A stretch of DNA of 64,000 nucleotides, taken from the NCBI RefSeq assembly GCF_949987535.1, contig NC_080081.1, positions 36,868,428 through 36,932,427 of the forward strand, given 5' to 3'. This document shows positions 8,661 through 17,979 of this stretch, one piece after another. The notes under the pieces are model-generated. The model was not told the origin of the DNA and made no database searches. It was given only the letters and a program-made list of their open reading frames with translations. Each line of letters begins with the position of its first letter. Within the stretch, counting starts at the first letter, position 1. Source of the DNA: Balaenoptera acutorostrata (taxonomy: Eukaryota; Chordata; Mammalia; Artiodactyla; Balaenopteridae). The position numbers and the translations under genes were made by a program.

Positions 8661-11600
8661 ATGGTAATAGGAACATACATATCAATAATTACCTTAAATG
8701 TAAATGGATTAAATGCTCAAACCAAAAGACATAGACAGGCTGAATGGATACAAAAACAAGACCCATATATATGTTGTCCACAGGAGACCCACTTCAGACC
8801 TAGGGACACATACAGACTGAAAGTGAGGGGATGGAAAAAGATATGCAAATGGAAATCAAAAGAAAGCTGGAGAAGCAATTCTCATATCAGACAAAGTAGA
8901 CTTTAAAATAAAGTCTATTACAATAGACAAGAAGGACACTACATAATGATCAAGGATCAATTCCAAGAAGAAGATATAATAACTGTAAATATTTATGCAC
9001 CCAATATAGGAGCATCTCAATACATAAAAGAAATGCTAACAGCCATAAAAGGGGAAATTGACAGTAACAAAATAATAGTAGGGGACTTTAACAACACACT
9101 TTCACCAATGGGCAGATCATCCAAAATGAAAATAAATAAGGAAACACAAGCTTTAAATGACATATTAAACAAGATGGACTTAATTGATATTTATAGGACA
9201 TTCCATCCAAACACAAAAGAAGACACTTTCTTCTCAAGGGCTCATGGAACATTCACCAGGATAGTTCATAACTTGAGTCACAAATCAAGCCTTGGTTAAT
9301 ATAAGAAAATTGAGTTCATATTAAGCATCCTTTCTGACCACAACACTATGAGACTAGATATCAATTACAGGGAAAAAAATATAAAAAATACAAACACATG
9401 GAGGCTAAACAATATTCTACTAAATAACCAAGAGATCACTGAAGAAATCAAAGAGGAAATCAAAAAATACCAAGAAACAAATGACAATGAAAACACGACT
9501 GCCCAAAACCTATGGGCTGCAGGAAAAGCAGTTCTAAGAGGGAAGCTTACAGCAATAAAATCCTACCTCAGAAAACAAGGAAAATCTCAAATAAACATCC
9601 TAAACTTACACCTAAAGCAAATAGGGAAAGAAGAACAAAAAAACCCCGAAGTTAGCAGAAGGAAATTAATCTTAAAATCATATCAGAAACAGATGAAAAA
9701 GAAATGAAGGAAACAATAGCAAAGAACAACAAAACTGAGAGCTGGTTCTTTGAGAAGATAAACAAAATTGATAAGCCATTAGCTAGCCTCATCCAAAAAA
9801 AAAAAGGGAGAAGACTCAAACCAACAGAATTAGAAATGAAAAAGGAGAATCAACAACTGACACTGCAGAAATACAAAGGATCATGAGAGATTACTAAAAA
9901 CAACTATATGCCAATAAAATGCACAACCTGGAAGAAATGGAAAAGTTCTTAGAGAAGCACAACCTTCTGAGACTGAACCAGGAAGAAATAGAAAATATAA
10001 ACAGACCAGTCAAAACCCTGAAATTGAAACTGTGACTAAAAATCTTGCAACAAACAAAAGCCCAGGATCAGAAGGCTTCACAGGCAAATTCTATCAAACA
10101 TTTAGAGAAGAGCTAACACCTATCCTTCTCAAACTCTTCCAAACTATAACAGAGGGAGGAACACTCCCAAACTCTTTCTACAAGGGCACCATCACCCTGA
10201 TACCAAAACCAGACAAAGATGTCACAAAGAAAGAAAACTATAGGTCAATATCACTGATGAACATAGATGTAAAAATCCTAAACCAAATACTAGCAAACAG
10301 AATCCAACATCAAATTAAAAGGATCATACAACATGATCAAGTGGGGTTTATCCCAGGAAAGCAAGGATTCTTCAGTATACCCAAACGAATCGTTGTGATA
10401 CACCATGTTAACAATTTGAAGGATAAAAACCATGTGATAATCTCAATAGATGAAGAAAAAGCTTTTGAGAAAATTCAACACCCATTTATGATAAAAAATC
10501 TCCAGAAAGTAGGCATAGAGGAAGATACCTCAATATAATAAAGGCCATATATGACTAACCCACAGCCTGCATCATTCTCAGTGGTGAAAAACTAAAACCA
10601 TTTCCACTAAGGTCAGGAACAAGACAAGGTTGCCCACTCTCACCACTGTTATTCAACATAGTTTGGAAGTTTTAGCCACAGCAATCAGAGAAGAAAAAGA
10701 AATAAAAGGAATCCAAATTGGAAAAGAAGAAGTAAAACTGTCACTGTTTGCAAGTGACATTATACTATACATAGAGCATGCTAAAGATGCTACCAGAAAA
10801 CTACTAGACCTAATCAATGAATTTGGTAAAGTAGCAGGGTACAAAATTAATGTACAGAAATCTCTTGCATTCCTGTACACTAATGATGAAAAATCTGAAA
10901 GAAAAATTAAGGAAAAACTCCCATTTACTACTGCAACAAAAAGAATAAAATACCTAGGAATAAACCCACCTAAGGAGAAAAAAAAAACGTGTATGCAGAA
11001 AACTATAAGACACTGATGAAAGAAAGTAAAGTTGATACAAACAGTAGGAGAGATACACCAAGTTCTAGGATTTGAAGAATCAACACTGTGAAAATGACTA
11101 TACAACCAAAAGCAATTTATAGATTCAGTACAATCCTTATTAAACCAATGGCATTTTTCACAGAACTAGAACAAAAAATTTCATAATTTGTATGGAAACA
11201 CAAAAAAGACCCCGAATAGCTAAAGCAAACTTGAGAAAGAAAAACGGAAATGGAGGAGTCAGGCTTCCTTACTCCAGACTATACTACAAAGCTGCAGGAA
11301 TCAAGACAGTATGGTACTTGCACAAAACCAGAAATATAGATCAATGGAACAGGATTGAAAGCCCAGAGATAAACCCACACACATATGGTCATCTTATGTT
11401 TGATAAAGAAGGCAAGAATATACAATGGAGAAAAGACAGCCTCTTCAATAAGCGGTGCTGGGAAAACTGAGCAGCTACATGTAAAGAATGATATTAGAAC
11501 ACTCCCTAACACCATACACAAAAATAAACTCAAAATGTATTAAAGACCTAGATGTAAGGCCAGATGCTATAAAACTCTTAGAGGAAAACATAAGCAGAAC

Positions 11601-12482
11601 ACTCTATGGCATAAATCACAGCAAGATTCTTTCTGAACCACCTCCTACAGAAAGGGAAACAAAAACAAAAATAAACAAATGGGACCTAATGAAACTTAAA
11701 AGGTTTTGCACAGCAAAGGAAACCATAAACAAAATGAAAAGACAACCTTCAGAATAGGAGAAAATATTTGCAAATGAAGCAACTAACAAAGGATTAATCT
11801 CTAAAATTTACAAGCAGCTCATGAAGCTCAATATCAAAAAACCAACAACCCAATCCAAAAATGGGCAGAAGACCTAAATAGACAGTTCTCCAAAGAAGAT
11901 ATACAGATTGCCAACAAATACATGAAAGGATGCTCAACATCACTAATCATTATAGAAATGCAAACCAAAACTACAATGAGGTATCACCTCATTCTGACAG
12001 CAGTCAGAATGTCCATTATCAAAAAATTTACAAACAATAAATGCTGGAGATGGTGTGGAGGAAAGGGAACCCTCTTGCACTGTTGGTGAGAATTTACAAT
12101 TTACATATAAGGTGATATAACCACTGTGGAGAACACTATGGAGGTTCCTTAAGAAACTAAAAATAGAACTACCATATGATCCAGCAATCCCACTACTGGG
12201 CATATACCCTGAGTAAACCATAATTCAAAAAGAGTCATGTATCACAATATTCATTGCAGCTCTATTTACAATAGCCAGGACATGGAAGCAACCTAAATAT
12301 CCTTCAACAGATGAATGGATAAAGAAGATGTGGCACATATATACAATGGAATATTACTCAGCTATAAAAAGAAACAAAATTGAGTTATTTGTAGTGAGGT
12401 GGATGGATCTAGTATCTGTCACACAGAGTGAAGCAAGTCAGAAAGAGATAAACATATATCATATGCTAACACACACACACAC

Positions 12483-12539
<57 letters not shown>

Positions 12540-12560
12540 TATATGGAATCAAAACACAAA
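8661..12560 (+). pseudogene. L1-B ORF2 (endonuclease-reverse transcriptase), broken
   Basis: ORF2 protein nicks genomic DNA and copies L1 RNA at the nick. The ATG at 8661 starts the apurinic-type endonuclease ('ITLNVNGLN', 'PQETHFRPRDTYRL', 'NIYAPN' near 8985, 'VGDFN' near 9080, and the catalytic 'SDH' near 9333). RT motifs follow from 10032 ('[19 protein letters not shown]', 'TLIPKPDKD', '[11 protein letters not shown]'). The catalytic FADD motif reads F-A-S-D (10747-10758), so the first metal-binding Asp is lost. The C-terminal Cys-rich region (about 12047-12090) keeps C..C..H.C but hits a stop just after. Multiple frameshifts separate the open pieces. The C-terminal end is overrun by a microsatellite. 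Confidence 0.9.
12469..12545. repeat. (AC)n(AT)n microsatellite inside the end of L1-B ORF2
   Basis: Eight or so AC units followed by ~30 AT units. In L1-E and L1-D the same place reads 'TTAACATATATATGTGGAAT' or 'TTAACACATATTTGTGGAAT' just before the ORF2 stop. The microsatellite has therefore grown from that short alternating motif. Tyr/Ile frames across it are artefacts. Confidence 0.9.
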
Positions 12561-12920
12561 AATGTTCTGAAGAACCTAGGGGCAGGACCGGAATAAAGAT
12601 GCAGACATAGAGAATGGACTTAAGGACATGGGGAGGGGTAAGGTTAAGCTGGGACGAAGTGAGAGAGTGGCATGGACATATATACCCTACCAAATGTAAA
12701 ATAGATAGCTAGTGGGAAGCAGCTGCATAGCACAGGGTGATCAGCTTGGTGCTTTCTGACCACCTAGAGGGTTGGGTTAGGGATTGTGGGATGGAGATGT
12801 AAGAGGGAGGGGATATGGTGATATAAGTATACGTATAGCTGAATCACTTTGTTATACAGCAGAAACTAACACAACAATGTAAAGCAATTATACTCCAATA
12901 AAGATGTTAAAAAAGAAAAT

Positions 12921-14095
12921 GAACAAAAAATCCAACAATTTATAAAAAAGAATCATACACCAGGAGCAAGTGGGATTTATTCCAGAGATTCAAGGATCAT
13001 TCTGTATTCTCAAAGCTAAATAATGTGATAAACCACATTAACAAAAGGAAGGATAAAAATCACATGATCATCTCAATAGGTGAAGAAAAAGCATCTGACA
13101 AAATTCAACACCCATTTATGACAATAACTCTCATAAAAGTGAGTATCGTGAGAAATATCTCAACATAATAATGTGCCATACATGACAAACCCACTAACCC
13201 AGTTGACATCATACTCAACAGAGAAAAGCTGAAAGCTTTTCTCCTAAAATCAGGAAGAAGACAAGGATGCTCATGCTGCCCAATTCTATTTAGCATAGTA
13301 TTGGAAGTCCTAGCCACAGCAATCAGACAGGAAAAAGAAATAAAATGCAACACATTGGAAGGGAAGAAGTAAAGCTGTAACTATTTGCAGATGACATGAT
13401 AATTTATATAGAAAACCCTAAAGTCTCCAGCAAAAATCTATTAGAACTAATAAATGAATTCAGTAAAGTTACCAGATACAAGAATAATATACAGAAATCT
13501 ATTGCTTTTCTCTTAATTAACAATCAACTACCAGAAAGAGAAAAGAAGAAAAAAAATCCTGTATAAATCACCTAAGAATAAACTTAACCAAGGAGGTGAA
13601 CAACCTATGCTCTGAAAACTATAAAATATTGATGAAGGAAATTGAAGATGATACAAAGAAATGAAAGATATGTCATGTTCATGGATTGGAATTAATATTG
13701 TTAAAATGTCCATACTACCTAAAGCAATCTACAGATTTAATTCAATCCCTATCAAAATAACCAGGACATTTTTCACAGAACTAGAACAAATAATCCTAAA
13801 ACTTACATGAAAGCAAAAAGACCCCAATTAGCCAAAGCAATTTTGAGAAAAAAAGAGAGAACAAAGCTTGAGGTATCCTGTTGCCTAACTTCAGTCTCTC
13901 CAACAAAGCTACAGTAATCAAAATAGCATGGTAGTGGAACAAAAACAGACCCATAGATCAGTGGAACAGAATATAGAGCCCAGAAATAAAACAACACACT
14001 TATGGTCAATTAATCTATGACAGAGGAGATAAGAATATGCAATGGAGAAAAGACAGTGTCTTCAATACATGATGCAGGGATAACTGAACAGCTAC
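12921..14095 (+). mobile_element. L1-A, second segment (ORF2 RT and C-terminal part)
   Basis: Continues the RT frame broken at 6819 ('[16 protein letters not shown]...' in place of consensus '[12 protein letters not shown]'). It keeps an intact FADD (13384-13395), although a TAA lies two codons upstream of it. It proceeds through the 'YLRINLTKE' and 'SMDWN' regions to 'DNxTATF' at 14095, where the antisense L1-F interrupts it. Many stops and frameshifts; no long frame remains. Confidence 0.8.
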
Positions 14096-14998
14096 ATTTA
14101 TTTATTTTTTAATTATATTTAAACAAATTTTTACACAATTTTTAAAGTTTACACTCTATTTACAGTTATTACAAAATATTCACTATATTCCCTGTACTGT
14201 ACAATACATCATCATAGCCTATCTTACACCCAGCAGTTTGTACCTCCCACTCCCCTGAAGGTAATGACTAGTTTGTTCTCTATATCTATGCGTCTGCTTC
14301 TTTTTTGTTATATTCACTAGTTTGTTGTATTTTTTAGATTCCACACATACATGATATCATACAGTATTTGTCTTTCTCTGTCTGATTTATTTCACTTAAC
14401 ATAGTGACATCCATGTCAGTCCATGTTGCTGAAAATGGCAACATTTTTTCATGACTGAGTAGTATTCCATTATACATATATACCACATATTCTCTATCTA
14501 TTCATCTGTTGATGGACACTTAGGTTACTTCCATAACTTGGCAATTGTAAATAATGCTGCTATGAACATTGAGGTGCATATATCTTTTCAAATTAGTGGG
14601 GTTTTTTTTTCATATATATACTCAGGAGTGGAATTGCTGGGTCATATGGTAGTTCTATTTTTTAGTTTTTTGGGAAACCTCCATACACTTTTCCACAGTG
14701 GTTGCACCAATTTACATTCCCACCAACAGTGTACAGGGGTTCCCTTTTCTCCACATCCTTGCCAACATTTGTTGTTTGTGTTCTTTTTGATGACAGGCTG
14801 TCTAACAGGTGTGAGGTGATATGTCATTGTGGTTTTGATTTACATTTCCCTGATGTTTAGTGACGTTGGATATCTTTTCATGTGCCTGTCAGCCATCTGT
14901 ATTTCCTGTTTGGAAAAATGTCTATTCAGTTCTTCTTCCCCATTTTTAATTGGGTTGTTTGTTTTTTTGATGTTGAGTTGTATGAGCTGTTTATATAT
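14096..14998 (-). mobile_element. L1-F, 5'-truncated antisense LINE-1 inside L1-A
   Basis: Read on the minus strand, it holds the ORF2 C-terminal region, with the Cys-rich block '[20 protein letters not shown]' at 14697-14762, then the 3' UTR and an A/T-rich tail (14096-14130). The plus strand shows the mirror landmarks 'GTAGTATTCCATTATACATA' and 'GGGTCATATGGTAGTTCTAT'. It is bounded on both sides by L1-A sense sequence. About 25 nt of L1-A that other copies have at this point are missing. Confidence 0.85.
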
Positions 14999-15256
14999 GT
15001 CTCTAACACCATACAGAAAAAGAAACTCAAAATGGATTAAAAACCTAATGTAAGACCAGATATGATAAAACTCGTAGAGAAAAACCTAGGCAGAATACTC
15101 TTTGACATAAATCATAGCAATATATAATTTTTTTGGATCCATCTCCTAAAGGAAATAAAAGCAAAAATAAACAAATGGAGCCTAATTAAAATTAAAAGCT
15201 TTTGCACAGCAAAGAAACCATTGATAAAACAAAAAGACAACCTACTGAATGGGAAA
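14999..15256 (+). mobile_element. L1-A, third segment (ORF2 C-terminal part)
   Basis: Resumes at 'TCTAACACCATACAGAAAAA', which in other L1s follows within ~25 nt of the sequence ending at 14095. It runs to 'CAACCTACTGAATGGGAAA'. The rest of ORF2 and the 3' UTR are absent. Confidence 0.8.
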
Positions 15257-15309
15257 TAAACCTCCATATGAAAATAAACAATTTTTTTAAAAAATAGTAT
15301 AAATATTTC

Positions 15310-15970
15310 AGACATTATGAACCCCAGTTCTGAATTTAAAGTATTAATAAAAGAGATTCTCAATTTCCTTAGTAAGTAATAAAATACAAATTAAGACAGC
15401 AATAATGTTAGATTTTACATATAATGAGAGTAGCAAAAGTTAAGAAGTTTGAAAATATAAGTTAGTGAGATTATGGAATAAGAAATCCTCTTATATGTTG
15501 CTGGAGCGTAATTTGTTACAAACACTTTGAAAAATAATTTGGCATTATCTTATAAATTTCAACACACTCACCTTTCATTCAAGCAATTTACATTCTTAGG
15601 TATAACACCTACATAAAGTCTCATACACTGACATGAGATATATTCAAGAATGGTTGTTAGCAAAATTCTTCATAATAGTAAAAAATCTGGAAATGTTGTC
15701 CATCAATAGAAGAGTACATGAATAAATTGTGATATATTCACAAACTGGAACACTACAAAAGTTGAAAATAAATTAATTGGACTTGAAAGGATGACATGGA
15801 TTAATTTTAGAAAAAAATTTAATAGAAAACGGGTCACAGAATGGTACTTTCAGCGTGATGCTATTACTTGTGACCCTAAAACAAGGAAAATGCTTGATGT
15901 ATAATTCAGATATGCATACATATGTACATGGCTACTCACTCTATGAAATATTGAAATAAGAAAAGGAAAT
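15310..15970 (+). mobile_element. Ancient L1-like 3' end
   Basis: Highly diverged but ordered landmarks of an old L1 ORF2 end and 3' UTR: 'TATGTTGCTGGAGCGTAATT', 'ATTTACATTCTTAGGTATAA', 'AAAATTCTTCATAATAGTAA', 'GAACACTACAAAAGTTGAAA'. It is too diverged to be the tail of L1-A itself. It may be an independent older copy. Confidence 0.6.
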
Positions 15971-16325
15971 GACTCATGTAAAATTTAAGCAGAGAGATGA
16001 GACTAAGGCAGTGCACACATGTAAATTTTTTATTTGGAAATGTTTTGCATTTAAGTATGTGCTGACTTTAAAGGTGTTCATTTTATCATCATGTTTAATA
16101 ACTTACATGTATAATACATGTGTTCTTTTTGTTGTCCATGTATTTCATAATGAACATTGTTCATTATGTTAAATGAACAATGTTCATTGAAAATCCATGG
16201 AAAATCATTGATGTTCCATAGAAAATCATTTAAAATACAATGAAAAGAAATATAATTTGAAGGAAGTGGTCTAGTGTTGCTTACCCATGTCTGGCACTAA
16301 TAATTTAAAGGTCAAATCATGACAT
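15971..16325. other. Unique AT-rich segment with a palindrome cluster
   Basis: No gene recognised. The notable content is the interlocking palindromes at 16146-16188 (separate entry), followed by loose repeats of 'AAAATCATT' and 'CCATGGAAAA' to 16235. Confidence 0.5.
16146..16188. repeat. Two interlocking palindromes
   Basis: 16146-16168 is a perfect odd palindrome with 11-nt arms around a single centre base. 16172-16188 is another with 8-nt arms. In addition, the 17-mer at 16149-16165 is the exact reverse complement of 16172-16188, with a 6-nt spacer. The block can fold as two small hairpins or one larger one. Confidence 0.95.
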
Positions 16326-16339
16326 AAGAATATATGACA

Positions 16340-16630
16340 GGGGCTTCCCTGGTGGCGCAGTGGTTGAGAATCTGCCTGCTAATGCAGGAGACACGGGTTC
16401 GAGCCCTGGTCTGGGAAGATCCCACATGCCACGGAGCAGCTGGGCCCGTGAGCCACAGCTGCTGAGCCTGCGCGTCTGGAGCCTGTGCCCCGCAACGGGA
16501 GGGGCCGCGATAGTGAAAGGCCCACGCACCGCGATGAAGAGCGGTCCCCGCACCGCGATGAAGAGTGGCCCCCACTTGCCGCAACTAGAGAAAGCCCTCG
16601 CACGAACCGAAGACCCAGCACAGCCAAAAA

Positions 16631-16665
<35 letters not shown>

Positions 16666-16679
16666 AAATTAAAAAAAAA
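16340..16679 (+). mobile_element. SINE-1, cetacean CHR-type tRNA-derived SINE
   Basis: Head 'GGCTTCCCTGGTGGCGCAGT' holds an A-box-like element ('TGGCGCAGTGG'). A B box ('GGGTTCGAGCC') follows ~40 nt downstream, as in tRNA-derived SINEs transcribed by RNA polymerase III. A GC-rich body and an (AAAT)n tail follow. It is flanked by a perfect 14-bp target duplication, 16326-16339 and 16680-16693. The body includes a 24-bp tandem duplication (16526-16549 and 16550-16573). Long antisense frames across it, including a 195-codon one, are spurious. Confidence 0.95.
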
Positions 16680-16693
16680 AAGAATATATGACA

Positions 16694-17763
16694 AAGGAGG
16701 CAAGGATATACAATGGAGAAAAGACAGTCTCTTCAATAAATGGTGCTGGGAAAACTGGACAGCTACATGTAAAAGAATGAAGTTAGAACACTCTCTAACA
16801 CCATACACAAAAATAAATTCAAAATGGATTAAAGACCTAAATGTAAGACTGGGCACTATAAAACTCTTAGAGGAAAACATAGGAAGAGCACTGACATAAA
16901 TCACAGAAAGATCTTTTCTGACCCACCTCCTAGAGTAATGGAAATAAAAACAAAAATAAACAAATAGGACCTAATGAAACTTAAAAGCTTTTGCACAGCA
17001 AAGGAAACTATAAACAAAATGAAAAGACAACCCTCAGAATGAGAGAAAATATTTGCAAATGAATCAATGGACAAAGGATTAATCTTCAAAATATATAAAC
17101 AGCTCATGCAGCTTAATATTAAAAAAAAAAAAAAAACACAACCCAATCAAAAAATGGGCAGAAGACCTAAACAGACATTTCTCCAAAGAAGATATACAGA
17201 TTGCCAACAAACACATGAAAGGATGCTCAACATCACTAATCATTAGAGAAATGCAAATCAAAATTACAATGAAGTATCACCTCATACCGGTTAGAATGGA
17301 CATCATCAGAAAATCTACAAACAACAAATGCTGGAGAGGGTGTGGAGAAAAGGGAACCTTCTTGCACTGTTGGTGGGAATATAAATTGATACAGCCACTA
17401 TGGAGAACAGTATGGACATTCCTTAAAAAACTAAAAATAGAATTACCATATGACCCAGCCATCCCAGTACTGGGCATATACCCAGAGAAAACCATAATTC
17501 AAAAAAACACATTCACCCCAATGATAGTTGCAGCACTATTTACAATAGCCAGGTCATGGAAGCAACCTAAATGCCCATCAACAGACAAATGGATAAAGAA
17601 GATGTGGTACATATATAAAATGGAATATTACTCAGCCTTAAAAAGGAACAAAACTGGGTCATTTGTAGAGACATGGATAGACCTAGAGACTGTCATACAA
17701 AGTGAAGTAATTCAGAAAGAGAATAACAAATATCATATATTAACATATATATGTGGAATCTAG
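16694..17763 (+). pseudogene. L1-E ORF2 C-terminal remnant
   Basis: The longest open part is 182 codons (17215-17763), beginning '[16 protein letters not shown]' and ending '[10 protein letters not shown]' with a genuine ORF2 stop TAG. It spans the Cys-rich domain needed by L1 ORF2 for retrotransposition. The C-x3-C-x7-H-x4-C pattern has lost its last Cys, which is Tyr here ('HCWWEYKL'); L1-C keeps Cys at that place. Upstream, stops and frameshifts break the frame to 16694. The endonuclease and RT are absent because the insertion is 5' truncated. Confidence 0.85.
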
Positions 17764-17979
17764 AAAAATGGTACAGATGAACCGGTGTGCCAGGCAGAAA
17801 TACAGACACAGATGCAGAAAACAAACATATGGACACCAAGGGGGGAAAGTGGGTGGTGGGTGGCGGTGGGATGAATTGGGAGATTGGGATTGACATAGAT
17901 ACACTAATATGTATAAAATAGATAACTAATAAGAACCTGTTCTATAAAAAAATTAAATTAAATTAAAAAAAGAATACAT

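Larger units (their letters stand above)
6820..12920 (+). mobile_element. L1-B, near-full-length LINE-1 inserted into L1-A
   Basis: Layout in order: extra leader (6820-7070), 5' UTR starting 'GAGGACCTTCAAGATGATGG' (7071-7707), ORF1 (7708-8602), ~58-nt spacer, ORF2 (8661 to about 12560), 3' UTR (about 12561-12905, with the usual 'GTTATACAGCAGAAACTAAC' block) and an A-rich tail. L1-A runs out at 'TTAACAAAA' (6810-6818) and resumes after a similar 'TGAACAAAA' (12920-12928). These make a plausible imperfect target-site duplication, with the insertion splitting one RT reading frame. Length (~6.1 kb) is that of a complete L1. Both ORFs carry several stops and frameshifts, so it is immobile. Confidence 0.9.
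16326..17979 (+). mobile_element. L1-E, 5'-truncated LINE-1 carrying a SINE
   Basis: L1 sequence starts within the ORF2 C-terminal half ('TATGACAAAGGAGGCAAGGA'). It continues through the Cys-rich domain and ORF2 stop (17761-17763), a ~190-bp 3' UTR, and an A-rich tail ending near 17970. 'AAGAATATAT' at the left edge (16326-16335) and 'AAGAATACAT' after the tail (17970-17979) look like its target duplication. SINE-1 sits at the 5' junction. Sequence is close to the L1-D consensus, so it is fairly young. Confidence 0.85.

Noticed and set aside
4160..15320. Similar strings 'ATAAATGTTTCAGACATTA' near 4165 and 'ATAAATATTTCAGACATTA' near 15298 as a target duplication for the whole L1-A nest
   Set aside because: The left copy lies ~600 bp upstream of the L1-A 5' end and the right copy lies beyond the end of L1-A, so they do not bracket the element. 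Possibly coincidental or part of an unrecognised repeat.
16341..16420. tRNA gene
   Set aside because: It has A- and B-box-like elements but no complete cloverleaf acceptor stem. It is the tRNA-derived head of a SINE with a target duplication and A-rich tail.
16317..16904. 195-codon antisense frame, and similar long frames on both strands at 46202-46781
   Set aside because: They run antisense or sense through GC-rich CHR-type SINEs and neighbouring L1 sequence. The same Arg/Pro/Ser-rich peptides recur wherever the SINE occurs, so they are repeat artefacts.
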